Below are positions 1 to 13,703 of a stretch of DNA of 64,000 bases, piece by piece. The notes below the pieces were generated by a model that was not told the origin of the DNA, searched no databases, and was given only the letters and a program-made list of their open reading frames with translations. The DNA is taken from the NCBI RefSeq assembly GCF_051014445.1, contig NC_135136.1, forward strand, positions 17,688,001-17,752,000. Direction: 5' to 3'. Within the stretch, counting starts at the first letter, position 1. Each line of letters opens with the position of its first letter. A program made the position numbers and the translations under genes. The stretch is from Colletes latitarsis. Lineage: Eukaryota > Arthropoda > Insecta > Hymenoptera > Colletidae.

Positions 1-311
1 CATTACTACGTGATGCACTCCAGAAAAAGCCCAGGATCTATCCATCAAGTATGAGAAATATGCGAAAGAATGAGCCTGATGAGAGCAAATCCCAGACCTA
101 ACCTAGACCTAACATGAATTATTCTCTAAAATATTTATCAAAACCAGGTTTAATTGACTGTTTCAGTGTGGTACCACATTACTACGTGATGCAATCCAGA
201 AATAGCCCAGGATCTAGCCATGAAGTATGAGAAATATGCGAAAGTATGAGCCTGATGAGGGCAAATCCTAGACCTAACCCAGACCTAACATGCGTTATCC
301 TCTAAAATATT
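1..311 (+). repeat. duplicated satellite block A, copy 1
   Basis: By direct comparison I found no difference between these bases and 1763-2073. The offset is 1762 bp, ten monomers. The left limit is set by the window edge, so the true block may be longer. The copies diverge after 311 (ATTTATCAAGACC here, ATTGATCGCAACC in the other copy). Confidence 0.85.
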
Positions 312-1762
312 TATCAAGACCAGGTTTAATTGAATGTTTCAGTGTGGTACCACATTACTACGTGATCCAATCCAGAAATAGCCCAGGATCTAGCCATGAA
401 GTATGAGAAATATGCGAAAGTATGAGCCTGACGAGAGCAAATCCTAGACCTAACCCAGACCTAACATGCGTTATCCTGAAAAGTATTGATCGAAACCTGG
501 TTTAATCGACTGTTTCAGTGTGGTACCACATTACAATGTGATCCAAACCAGAAAATAACCCAGGATCTGTTCAATGAGTATGTGAAGTGTGCGAAAGTAT
601 GAGTCTGATGAGGGCAAATCCCAGACCTATCCCAGACCTAACATGCGTTATCCTCTAAAATATTTATCAAGACCAGGTTTAATTGATTGTTTCAGTGTGG
701 TCCCACATTACTACGTGATCCAATCCAGAAAAAGCCCAGGATCTAGCCATCAAGTATCAGTAATATGCGAAAGAATGAGCCTGATGAGAGTAAATCCCAG
801 ACCTAACCTAGACCTAACATGAATTATTCTCTAAAATATTGATCGAAACCAGGTTTAATTGACTGTTTCAGTGTGGTACCACATTACTACGTGATACAAT
901 CCAGAAACAGCCCAGGATCTAGCCATGAAGTATGAGAAATATGCGAAAGTATGAGCCTGATGAGGGCAAATCCTAGACCTAACCCAGACCTTACATGAAT
1001 TATTCTCTAAAATATTGATCGAAACCAGGTTTAATTGACTGTTTCAGTGTGGTCCCACATTACTTCGGGATCCAATCCAGAAAAAACCCAGGATCCGTTC
1101 AACAAGTATGTGAAGAATGCGAAAGTATGAGCCTGATGAGTGAAAATCCCAGGCCTAACCTAGACCTAACATGGGTTATCCTCTAAAATATTGATCGAAA
1201 CCTGGTTTAATCGACTGTTTCAGTGTGGTACCACATTACTATGTGATCCAAACCAGAAAATAACACAGGATCTGTTCAAGGAGTATGTGAAGTGTGCGAA
1301 AGTATGAGTCTGATGAGGTCAAATCCCATACCTATCCCAGACCTAACTTGCGTTATCCTCTAAAATATTCATCGAAACCAGGTTTAATCGACTGTTTCAG
1401 TGTGGTACCACATTACTACGTGATCCAAACCAGAAAAAACCCAGGATCCATTCAACAAGTGTGTGAAGAATGCGAAAGTATGAGCCTGATGAGTGAAAAT
1501 CCCAGGCCTAACCTAGACCTAACATGGGTTATCCTCTAAAATATTGATCGAAACCTGGTTTAATCGACTGTTTCTGTGTGGTACCACTTTACTACGCGAT
1601 CCAAAGCAGAAAAAACCCTCGATCAGGTCAACATGTATGTTAAAACTGCGAAAGGATGCCCCTGATGAGGGCAAATCCCAGGCCTAACCTAGACCAAACA
1701 TGCGTTGTCCTCTAAAATATTGATGGAAACCAGGTTTAATTGACTGTTTCAGTGTTGTACTT

Positions 1763-2073
1763 CATTACTACGTGATGCACTCCAGAAAAAGCCCAGGATC
1801 TATCCATCAAGTATGAGAAATATGCGAAAGAATGAGCCTGATGAGAGCAAATCCCAGACCTAACCTAGACCTAACATGAATTATTCTCTAAAATATTTAT
1901 CAAAACCAGGTTTAATTGACTGTTTCAGTGTGGTACCACATTACTACGTGATGCAATCCAGAAATAGCCCAGGATCTAGCCATGAAGTATGAGAAATATG
2001 CGAAAGTATGAGCCTGATGAGGGCAAATCCTAGACCTAACCCAGACCTAACATGCGTTATCCTCTAAAATATT
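1763..2073 (+). repeat. duplicated satellite block A, copy 2
   Basis: Matches 1-311 without a visible difference at an offset of ten monomers. It shares the distinctive variants TGATGCACTCC and GGATCTATCCATC, which I did not see elsewhere. It indicates a recent exchange within the left segment. Confidence 0.85.
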
Positions 2074-5000
2074 GATCGCAACCAGGTTTAATGGACTGTT
2101 TCAGTGTGGTACCACACTACTACGTGATCCAAACCAGAAAAAACCGAGGATCTGTTCAACAAGTATGTGAAAAACTGCGAAAGTATGAGTCTGATGAGGT
2201 CAAATCCCAGACCTATCCCAGACTTAACTTGCGTTATCCTCTAAAATATTGATCGAAACCAGGTTTAGTCGACTGTTTCAGCGTGGTACCACATTACTAT
2301 GTGATACAATCCAGAAACAGCCCAGGATCTAGGCATGAAGTATGAGAAATATGCGAAAGTATGAGCCTGATGAGTGAAAATCCCCGGCCAAACCTAGACC
2401 TAACATGCGTTATCCTCTAAAATATTGATCGAAACCAGGTTTAATTGACTGTTCCAGTGTGGTCCCACATTACTACGTGATCCAAACCAGAAAAAACCCA
2501 GGATCCGTTCAACAAGTATGTGAAGAATGCGAAAGTATGAGCCTGATGAGTGAAAATCCCAGGCCTAACCTAGACCTCACATGCGTTATCCTCAAAAATA
2601 TTGATCGAAACCTGGTTTAATCGACTGTTTCAGTGTGGTGCCACATTACTATGTGATCCAAACCAGAAAATAACCCAGGATCTGTTCAACGAGTATGTGA
2701 AGTGTGCGAAAGTATGAGTCTGATGAGGTCAAATCCCAGACCAATCCCAGACTTAACTTGCGTTATCCTCCAAAATATTGATCGAATCCAGGTTTAATCG
2801 ACTGTTTCAGTGTGGTACCACATTACTACGTGATCCAAACCAGAAAAAACCCAGGATCTGTTCAACGAGTATGTGAAGTGTGCGAAAGTATGAGTCTGAT
2901 GAGGGCAAATCCCAGGCCTATCCCAGACCTAACTTGCGTTGTCCTCTAAGATATTGACGGAAACCAGGTTTAATTGACTGTTTCAGTGTTGTACTTCATT
3001 ACTACGTGATGCAATCCAGAAAAAGCCCAGGATCTAGCCATCAAGTATGAGAAATATGCGAATGAATGAGCCTGATGAGAGCAAATCCCAGGCCTAACCT
3101 AGACCTAACATGAATTATTCTCTAAAATATTGATCGAAACCAGGTTTAATTGACTGTTTCAGTGTTGTACTTTATTACTTCGTGATGCAATCCAGAAAAA
3201 GCCCAGGATCTAGCCATAAAGTATGAGAAATATGCGAAAGAATGAGCCTGATGAGAGCAAATCCCAGACCTAACCTAGACCTAACATGCGTTATCCTCTA
3301 AAATATTGATCGAAACCAGGTTTAATCGACTGTTTCAGTGTGGTACCACATTACTACGTGATCCAAACCAGAAAAAACACAGGATCCGTTGAACAAGTAT
3401 GTGAAGAATGCGAAAGTATGAGTCTGATCAGTGAAAATCTCAGGCCTTACCTAGACCTAACTTGCGTTGTCCTCTAAAATAGTGATGGAAACCAGGTTTC
3501 ATTGACCGTTTGAGTGTGGTACTACATAACTACGTGATGCAATCCAGAAAAAGCCCAGGATCTAGTCATCAAGTATGAGAAATATGCGAAAGAATGAGCC
3601 TGATGAGAGCAAATCCCAGACCTAACCTAGACCTAACATGCGTTATCCTCTAAAATATTGAGCGAAACCAGGTTTAATTGACTGTTTAAGTGTTGTACTT
3701 TATTACTTCGTGATGCAATCCAGAAAAAGCCCAGGATCTAGCCATCAAGTATGAGAAATATGCGAAAGAACGAGCCTGATGAGAGCAAATCCCAGACCTA
3801 ACCTAGACCTAACATGAATTATTCTCTAAAATATTGATCGAAACCAGGTTTAATCGACTGTTTCAGTGTGGTACCACATTACTACGTGATCCAAACCAGA
3901 AAAAACCCAGGATCCGTTCAACAAATATGTGAAGAATGCGAAAGTGTGAGTCTGATCAGTGAAAATCTCAGGCCTTACCTAGACCTAACTTGCGTTGTCC
4001 TCTAAAATAGTGATGGAAACCAGGTTTCATTGACTGTTTCAGTGTTGCACTTCATTACTACGTGATGCAATCCAGAAAAAGCCCAGGATCTAGCCATCAA
4101 GTATTAGAAATATGCGAAAGAATGAGCCTGATGAGAGCAATTCCCAGACCTAACCTAGACCTAACATGAATTATTCTCTAAAATATTGATCAAAACCAGG
4201 TTTAATTGACTGTTTCAGTGTGGTCCCACATTACTACGTGATCCAAACCAGAAAAAACCCAGGATCCGTTCAACAAGTGTGTGAAGAATGCGAAAGTATG
4301 AGTCTGATGAGTGAAAATCCCAGGCCTAACCTTGACCTAACATGAGTTATTCTCTAAAATATTGATCGAAACCTGGTTTAATCGACTGTTTCGGTGTGGT
4401 ACCACATTACTATGTGATCCAAACCAGAAAATAACCCAGGATCTGTTCAACGAGTATGTGAAGTGTGCGAAAGTATGTGTCTGATGAGGTCAAATCCCAG
4501 ACCAATCCCAGACTTAACTTGCGTTAACCTCTAAAATATTGATCGAAACCAGGTTTAATCGACTGTTTCAGTGTGGTACCACATTACTACGTGATCCAAA
4601 CCAGAAAATACCCAGGATCTGTTCAACAAGTATTTGAAGAATGCGAAAGTATGAGTCTGATGAGTGAAAATCCCAGGGCAAACCTAGACCTAACATGCGT
4701 TATCCTCTAAAATATTGATCGAAACCAGGTTTAATCGACTGTTTCAGTGTGGCACCACATTACTACGTGATCCAAACCAGAAAAAACCCGGGATCAGTTC
4801 AACAAGTATGTGAAGAATGCGAAAGTATGAGTCTGATCAGTGAAAATCCCAGGCCTAACCTAGACCTAGCTTGCGTTATCCTCTAAAATATTGATCGAAA
4901 CCAGGTTTAAACGACTGTTTCAGTGTGGTACCACATTACTACGTGACCCAAACCAGAAAAAACCCATGATCTGTTCAACAAGTATGTGAAAAACGCGAAA

Positions 5001-7905
5001 GTATGAGCCGGATGAGGGCAAATCCCAGACCTATCCCAGATCTAACTTGCGTTATCCTCTAAAATATCGATCGAAACCAGGTTTAATTGACCGTTTCAGT
5101 GTGGTACCTCATTACTACGTGATCGAAACCAGAAAAAACCCAGGATCCGTTCAACAAGTATGTGAAGAATGCGAAAGTATGAGTCTGATCAGTGAAAATC
5201 TCAGGCCTTACCTAGACCTAACTTGCGTTGTCCTCTAAAATAGTGATGGAAACCAGGTTTCATTGACTGTTTCAGTGTGGTACTACATTACTACGTGATG
5301 AAGTCCAGAAGAAGCCAAGGATCTAGCCATCAAGTATGAGAAATATGCGAAAGAATGAGCCTGATGAGAGCAAATCCCAGACCTAACCTAGACCTAACAT
5401 GAAATATTCTCTAAAATATTGATCGAAACCAGGTCTAATCGACTGTTTCAGTGTGGTACCACATTACTACGTGATCCAAACCAGAAAAAACCCAGGATCC
5501 GTTCAACAAGTATGTGAAGAATGCGAAAGTATGAGTCTGATCAGTGAAAATCTCAGGCCTTACCTAGACCTAACTTGCGTTGTCCTCTAAAATAGTGATG
5601 GAAACCAGGTTTCATTGACTGTTTCAGTGTGGTACTACATTACTACGTGATGCAATCCAGAAAAAGCCCAGGATCTAGCCATCAAGTATGAGAAATATGC
5701 GAAAGAATGAGCCTGATGAGAGCAAATCCCAGACCTAACCTAGGCCTAACATGCGTTATCCTCTAAAATATTCAGCGAAACCAGGTTTAATGGACTGTTT
5801 CAGTGTGGTACCACACTACTTCGTGATCCAAACCAGTCAAAACCCAGGATCTGTCCAACAAGTATGTGAAAAACGCGAAACTGTGAGCCTGATGGGGGCA
5901 AATCTTAGACCTAACCCAGACCTAAGATGCGTTATCCTCTCTAATATTTATCCAGACCAGGTTTCATTGAATGTTTCAGTGTGGTACCACTTTACTACGT
6001 GATCCAAGCAAGAAATAGCCCAGGATCTAGCCATGAAGTATGAGAAATATGCGAAAGTATGAGCCTGATGAGGGCATATCCCAGACCTATCCCAGATCTA
6101 ACTTGCGTTATCCTCTAAAATATTGATCGAAACCAGGTTTAATTGACTGTTTCAGCGTGGTACCACATTACTACGTGATACAATCCAGAAACAGCCCAGG
6201 ATCTGTTCAACATGTATGAGAAATATGCGAAAGAAAGAGCCTGATGAGAGCAAATCCCAGACCTAACCTAGACCTAACATGAATTATTCTCTAAAATATT
6301 GATCGAAACCAGGTTTAATTGACTGTTTCAGTGTGGTCCCACATTACTACGTGATCCAAACCAGAAAAAACCCAGGATCCGTTCAACAAGTATGTGAAGA
6401 ATGCGAAAGTATGAGTCGGATGAGTGAAAATCCCAGGCCTAACCTAGACCTAACATGCGTTATCCTCTAAAATATTGAGCTAAACCTGGTTTAATCGACT
6501 GTTTCAGTGTGGTACCACATTACTACGTGATCCAAACCAGAAAAAACCCAGGATCAGTTCAACAAGTATGTGAAGAATGCGAAAGTATGAGTCTGATCAG
6601 TGAAAATCTCAGGCCTTACCTAGACCTAACTTGCGTTGTCCTCTAAAATAGTGATGGAAACCAGGTTTCATTGACTGTTTCAGTGTGGTACTACATTACT
6701 ACGTGATGCAGTCCAGAAAAAGCCCAGGATCTAGCCATCAAGTATGAGAAATATGCGAAAGAATGAGCCTGAAGAGAGCAAATCCCAGACCTAACCTAGA
6801 CCTAACATGCGTTATCCTCTAAAATATTGATCGAAACCAGGTTAAATGGACTGTTTCAGTGTGGTACTACATTACTATGTGATCCAAGCCAGAAAAATAC
6901 CCAGGAACTGTTCAACAAGTATGTGAAAAACGCGATACTATGAGCCTGATGAGGGCAAATCCTAGACCTAACCCAGACCTAACATGCGTTATCCTGTAAA
7001 ATATTTATAAAGACCAGGTTTTATTGAATGTTTCAGTGTGGTACCACTTTACTACGTGATCCAAGCCAGAAATAGCCCATGATCTAGCCATGAAGTATAA
7101 GAAATATGCGAAAGTGAGAGCCTGATGAGGGCAATTCCTAGACCTATCCCAGACCTAACATGCGTTATCCTCTAAAATATTGATCGAAACCAGGTTTAAT
7201 TGACTGTTTCAGCGTGGTACCACATTACTACGTGATACAATCCAGAAACAGCCCAGGATCTGTTCAACATGTATGAGAAATATGCGAAAGAAAGAGCCTG
7301 ATGAGAGCAAATCCCAGACCTAACCTAGACCTAACATGAATTATTCTCTAAAATATTGATCGAAACCAGGTTTAATTGACTGTTTCAGTGTGGTCCCACA
7401 TTACTACGTGATCCAAACCAGAAAAAACCCAGGATCCGTTCAACAAGTATGTGAAGAATGCGAAAGTATGAGTCTGATGAGTGAAAATCCCAGGCCTAAC
7501 CTAGACCTAACATGCGTTATCCTCTAAAATATTGAGCGAAACCAGGTTGAATCGACTGTTTCAGTGTGGTACCGCATTACTACGTGATCCAAACCAGAAA
7601 AAACCCAGGATCAGTTCAACAAGTATGTGAAGAATGCGAAAGTATGAGCCTGATGAGGGCAAATCCCAGACCTATCCCAGACCTAACTTGCGTTGTCCTC
7701 TAAAATAGTGATGGAAACCAGGTTTAATTGACTGTTTCAGTGTGGTCCCACATTACTACGTGATCCAAACCAGAAAAAACCCCGGATCCGTTCAACAAGT
7801 ATGTGAAGAATGCGAAAGTATGAGTCTGATGAGTGAAAATCCCAGGCCTAACCTAGACCTAGCTTGCGTTATCCTCTAAAATATTGATCGAAACCAGGTT
7901 TAAAC

Positions 7906-9928
7906 GACTGTTTCAGTGTGGTCCCACATTACTACGTGATCCAAACCAGAAAAAACCCCGGATCCGTTCAACAAGTATGTGAAGAATGCGAAAGTATGAG
8001 TCTGATGAGTGAAAATCCCAGGCCTAACCTAGACCTAGCTTGCGTTATCCTCTAAAATATTGATCGAAACCAGGTTTAAACGACTGTTTCAGTGTGGTCC
8101 CACATTACTACGTGATCCAAACCAGAAAAAACCCCGGATCCGTTCAACAAGTATGTGAAGAATGCGAAAGTATGAGCCTGATGAGGGCAAATCCCAGACC
8201 TATCCCAGACCTAACTTGCGTTGTCCTCTAAAATAGTGATGGAAACCTGGTTTAATTGACTGTTTCAGTGTGGTACTACATTACTACGTGATGCAGTCCA
8301 GAAAAAGCCCAGGATCTAGCCATCAAGTACGAGAAATATGCGAAAGAATGAGCCTGATGAGAGCAAATCCCAGACCTAACTTAGACCTAACATGCGTTAT
8401 CCTCTAAAATATTGAGCGAAACCAGGTTTAATGGACTGTTTCAGTGTGGTACTACACTACTTCGTGATCCAAACCAGACAAAACCCAGGATCTGTTCATC
8501 AAGAATGCGAAAAACGCGAAACTGTGAGCCTGATGAGGGCAAATCTTACACCTAACCCAGACCTAAGATGCGTTATCCATCGTGTTCCAAACCAGAAAAA
8601 ACCCAGGATCCGTTCAACAAGTATGTGAAGAATGCGAAAGTATGAGTATGATCAGTGAAAATCTCAGGCCTTACCTAGACCTAACTTGCGTTGTCCTCTA
8701 AAATAGTGATGGAAACCAGGTTTCATTGACTGTTTCAGTGTGGTACTACATTACTACGTGATGCAGTCCAGAAAAAGCCCAGGATCTAGCCATCAAGTAT
8801 GAGAAATATGCGAAAGAATGAGCCTGAAGAGAGCAAATCCCAGACCTAACCTAGACCTAACATGCGTTATCCTCTAAAATATTGAGCGAAACCAGGTTTA
8901 ATGGACTGCTTCAGTGTGGTACTACACTACTTCGTGATCCAAACCGGCCAAAACCCAGGATCTGTTCAACAAGAATGTGAAAAACGCGAAACTGTGAGCC
9001 TGATGAGGGCAAATCTTAGACCTAACCCAGACCTAAGATGCGTTATCCTCTCTAATATTTATCCAGACCAGGTTTCATTGAATGTTTCAGTGTGGTACCA
9101 CTTTACTACGTGATCCAAGCCCGAAATAGCCCAGGATCTAGCCATGAAGTATGAGAAATATGCGAAAGTGAGAGCCTGATGAGGGCAATTCCTATACCTA
9201 TCCCAGACCTAACATGCGTTATCCTCTCTAATATTTATCCAGACCAGGTTTAATGGACTGTTTCAGTGTGGTACTACATTACTACGTGATGCAATTCAGA
9301 AAAAGCCCAGGATCTAGCCATGAAGTATGAGAAATATGCGAAAGTATGAGCCTGATGAGGGCAAATCCCAGACCTATCCCAGATCTAACTTGCGTTATCC
9401 TCTAAAATATTGATCGAAACCAGGTTTAATTGACCGTTTCAGTGTGGTACCTCATTACTACGTGATACAATCCAGAGACAGCCCAGGATCTGTTCAACAA
9501 GTATGTGAAGAATGCGAAAGTATGAGTCTGATCAGTGAAAATCTCAGGCCTTACCTAGACCTAACTTGCGTTGTCCTCTAAAATAGTGATGGAAACCAGG
9601 TTTCAGTGACTGTTTCAGTGTGGTACTACATTACTCCGTGATGCAGTCCAGAAAAAGCCCAGGATCTAGCCATCAAGTATGAGAAATATGCGAAAGAATG
9701 AGCCTGAAGAGAGCAAATCCCAGACCTAACCTAGACCTAACATGCGTTATCCTCTAAAATATTGAGCGAAACCAGGTTTAATGGACTGTTTCAGTGTGGT
9801 ACTACACTACTTCGTGATCCAAACCAGACAAAACCCAGGATCTGTTCATCAAGAATGTGGAAAACGCGAAACTGTGAGCCTGATGAGGGCAAATCTTACA
9901 CCTAACCCAGACCTAAGATGCGTTATCC
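7906..9928 (+). repeat. duplicated ~2.02-kb block B, copy 1
   Basis: Corresponds to 10959-12982, offset 3053 then 3054 bp after a one-T insertion at about 11112. It contains monomers with the CACTACTTCGTGATCC core, the GGTTTCATTGACTG variant and one 118-bp truncated monomer at 8578. Scattered single-base differences separate the copies (for example ATCGTGTTCC versus ATCGTGATCC). The offset equals 16 full plus two truncated monomers. Boundaries are approximate. Confidence 0.8.
8570..8590 (+). repeat. truncated 118-bp monomer junction 1
   Basis: GCGTTATCC is joined to ATCGTGATCC-type sequence (here ATCGTGTTCC), skipping the A/T-rich start, CAGGTTTAAT and the palindrome. The net loss is 58 bp. 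The junction lies at 8578/8579. The same junction recurs at 9928, 11632, 14566, 16445 and 30913, always in the same subfamily context (AATCTTACACCTAACCC upstream), so all derive from one deletion. Confidence 0.9.
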
Positions 9929-10635
9929 ATCGTGATCCAAACCAGAAAAAACCCAGGATCCGTTCAACAAGTATGTGAAGAATGCGAAGGTATGAGCCTG
10001 ACGTGGGCAAATCCTGGACCTATCCCAGACATAACTTGCGTTATCCTCGAAAATATTGGTCGAAACAAGGTTTCATCGACTATTTCAGTGTGGTACCACA
10101 TTACTACGTGATCCAAACCAGAAAAATACCCAGGATCTGTTCAACAAGTATGTGAAGAACGCGAAAGTATGACCCTGATGAGGGCAAATCCCAGACCTAT
10201 ACCAGACCTAACTTGCGTTGTCCTCTAAAATATTAATGGAAACCAGGTATAATTGACTGTTTCAGTGTGGTACCACATTACTACGTGAACCAATCCAGAA
10301 AAAGCCCTGGATCTAGCCATCAAGTATGAGTAACATGCGAAAGTATGAGCCTGATGAGGGCAAATCATAGACCTTACCCAGACCTAACATGCGTTATCCC
10401 CTAAAATATTTATCAATACCAGGTTTAATTGAATGTTTCAGTGTGGTACCACATTACTACGTGATCCAATCCTGAAAAAACCCAGAATCTGTTCAACAAG
10501 TATGTGGAGAATGCGAGAGTATGTGTCTGATGAGGGCAAATCCCAGGCCTAACCTAGGCATAACATGCGTTATCCTCTAAAATATTGATCGAAACCAGGT
10601 TAAATGGACTGTCTCAGTGTGGTACCACATTACTA
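9560..10635 (+). repeat. block C, copy 1 (recurs at 14198 and 16077)
   Basis: About 1.08 kb that recurs at 14198-15273 (offset 4638 bp) and again 1879 bp further on. Diagnostic variants include the truncated monomer, GACGTGGGCAAATCCTGG, AACAAGGTTTCATCGAC and TAACCTAGGCATAAC. The match ends inside a monomer where this copy has CTACGTGATCC and the others have CTACAGGATCC. Confidence 0.8.
9920..9940 (+). repeat. truncated 118-bp monomer junction 2
   Basis: Same 58-bp internal deletion as at 8578, with its junction at about 9928. The spacing from the first (1350 bp) equals one truncated plus seven full monomers. Confidence 0.9.
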
Positions 10636-10958
10636 CGTGATCCAAACCAGAAAAAACCCAGGATCCATTCAACAAGTATGTGAAGAATGCGAAAGTATGA
10701 GTCTGATGAGTGAAAATCCCAGGCCTAACCTAGACCTAACATGCGTTATCCTCTAAAATATTGAGCGAAACCAGGTTTAATCGACTGTTTCAGTGTGGTA
10801 CCGCATTACTACGTGATCCAAACCAGAAAAAACCCAGGATCAGTTCAACAAGTATGTGAAGAATGCGAAAGTATGAGTCCGATCAGTGAAAATCCCAGGC
10901 CTAACCTAGACCTAACATGCGTTATCCTCTAAAATATTGAGCGAAACCAGGTTTAATC

Positions 10959-12982
10959 GACTGTTTCAGTGTGGTCCCACATTACTACGTGATCCAAACC
11001 AGAAAAAACCACGGATCCGTTCAACAAGTATGTGAAGAATGCGAACGTATGAGTCTGATGAGTGAAAATCCCAGGCCTAACCTAGACCTAGCTTGCGTTA
11101 TCCTCTAAAATATTTGATCGAAACCAGGTTTAAACGACTGTTTCAGTGTGGTCCCACATTACTACGTGATCCAAACCAGAAAAAACCCCGGATCCGTTCA
11201 ACAAGTATGTGAAGAATGCGAAAGTATGAGCCTGATGAGGGCAAATCCCAGACCTATCCCAGACCTAACTTGCGTTGTCCTCTAAAATAGTGATGGAAAC
11301 CAGGTTTCATTGACTGTTTCAGTGTGGTTCTACATTACTACGTGATGCAGTCCAGAAAAAGCCCAGGATCTAGCCATCAAGTACGAGAAATATGCGAAAG
11401 AATGAGCCTGATGAGAGCAAATCCCAGACCTAACCTAGACCTAACATGCGTTATCCTCTAAAATATTGAGCGAAACCAGGTTTAATGGACTGTTTCAGTG
11501 TGGTACTACACTACTTCGTGATCCAAACCAGACAAAACCCAGGATCTGTTCATCAAGAATGCGAAAAACGCGAAACTGTGAGCCTGATGAGGGCAAATCT
11601 TACACCTAACCCAGACCTAAGATGCGTTATCCATCGTGATCCAAACCAGAAAAAACCCAGGATCCGTTCAACAAGTATGTGAAGAATGCGAAAGTATGAG
11701 TATGATCAGTGAAAATCTCAGGCCTTACCTAGACCTAACTTGCGTTGTCCTCTAAAATAGTGATGGAAACCAGGTTTCATTGACTGTTTCAGTGTGGTAC
11801 TACATTACTACGTGATGCAGTCCAGAAAAAGCCCAGGATCTAGCCATCAAGTATGAGAAATATGCGAAAGAATGAGCCTGAAGAGAGCAAATCCCAGACC
11901 TAACCTAGACCTAACATGCGTTATCCTCTAAAATATTGAGCGAAACCAGGTTTAATGGACTGCTTCAGTGTGGTACTACACTACTTCGTGATCCAAACCG
12001 GCCAAAACCCAGGATCTGTTCAACAAGAATGTGAAAAACGCGAAACTGTGAGCCTGATGAGGGCAAATCTTAGACCTAACCCAGACCTAAGATGCGTTAT
12101 CCTCTCTAATATTTATCCAGACCAGGTTTCATTGAATGTTTCAGTGTGGTACCACTTTACTACGTGATCCAAGCCAGAAATAGCCCAGGATCTAGCCATG
12201 AAGTATGAGAAATATGCGAAAGTGAGAGCCTGATGAGGGCAATTCCTAGACCTATCCCAGACCTAACATGCGTTATCCTCTCTAATATTTATCCAGACCA
12301 GGTTTAATGGACTGTTTCAGTGTGGTACTACATTACTACGTGATGCAATTCAGAAAAAGCCCCGGATCTAGCCATGAAGTATGAGAAATATGCGAAAGTA
12401 TGAGCCTGATGAGGGCAAATCCCAGACCTATCCCAGATCTAACTTGCGTTATCCTCTAAAATATTGATCGAAACCAGGTTTAATTGACCGTTTCAGTGTG
12501 GTACCTCATTACTACGTGATACAATCCAGAAACAGCCCAGGATCTGTTCAACAAGTATGTGAAGAATGCGAAAGTATGAGTCTGATCAGTGAAAATCTCA
12601 GGCCTTACCTAGACCTAACTTGCGTTGTCCTCTAAAATAGTGATGGAAACCAGGTTTCATTGACTGTTTCAGTGTGGTACTACATTACTACGTGATGCAG
12701 TCCAGAAAAAGCCCAGGATCTAGCCTTCAAGTATGAGAAATATGCGAATGAATGAGCCTGATGAGAGCAAATCCCAGACCTAACCTAGACCTAACATGCG
12801 TTATCCTCTAAAATATTGAGCGAAACCAGGTTTAATGGACTGTTTCAGTGTGGTACTACACTACTTCGTGATCCAAACCAGACAAAACCCAGGATCTGTT
12901 CATCAAGAATGTGAAAAACGCGAAACTGTGAGCCTGATGAGGGCAAATCTTACACCTAACCCAGACCTAAGATGCGTTATCC
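10959..12982 (+). repeat. duplicated ~2.02-kb block B, copy 2
   Basis: Second copy of 7906-9928. The match ends at the point where the first copy enters its second truncated monomer (9928), whereas this copy continues into an ordinary monomer. The junction therefore lies at or beside that deletion. Confidence 0.78.
11624..11644 (+). repeat. truncated 118-bp monomer junction 3
   Basis: Same deletion junction, at about 11632. It is the counterpart of the 8578 junction in the second copy of block B (offset 3054 bp). Confidence 0.9.
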
Positions 12983-13703
12983 TCTAAAATATTTATCCAG
13001 ACCAGGTTTCATTGAATGTTTCAGTGTGGTACCACTTTACTACGTGATCCAAGCCAGAAATAGCCCAGGATCTAGCCATGAAGTATGAGAAATATGCGAA
13101 AGTGAGAGCCTGATGAGAGCAAATCCCAGACCTAACCTAGACCTAACATGAATTATTCTCTAAAATATTGATCGAAACCAGGTTTAATTGACTGTTTCAG
13201 TGTGGTCCCACATTACTACGTGATCCAAACCAGAAAAAACCCAGGATCCGTTCAACAAGTATGTGAAGAATGCGAAAGTATGAGTCTGATGAGTGAAAAT
13301 CCCAGGCCTAACCTAGACCTAACATGCGTTATCCTCTAAAATATTGATTGAAACCTGGTTTAATCGACTGTTTCAGTATTGTACTTCATTACTACGTGAT
13401 GCAATCCAGAAAAAGCCCAGGATCTAGCCACCAAGTATGAGAAATATGCGAAAGAATGAGCCTGATGAGAGCAAATCCCAGACCTAACCTAGACCTAACA
13501 TGAATTATTCTCTAAAATATTGATCGAAACCAGGTTTAATTGACTGTTTCAGTGTGGTCCCACATTACTACGTGATCCAAACCAGAAAAAACCCAGGATC
13601 CGTTCAACAAGTATGTGAAGAATGCGCAAGTATGAGTCTGATGAGTGAAAATCCCAGGCCTAACCTAGACCTAACATGCGTTATCCTCTAAAATATTGAG
13701 CGA

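Noticed and set aside
7780..7800. CENP-B box-like match on the reverse strand in CCCCGGATCCGTTCAAC
   Set aside because: It agrees with the mammalian CENP-B box core except for one essential base (TCAA where CGAA is required). It occurs only in a subfamily, so chance similarity is more likely.
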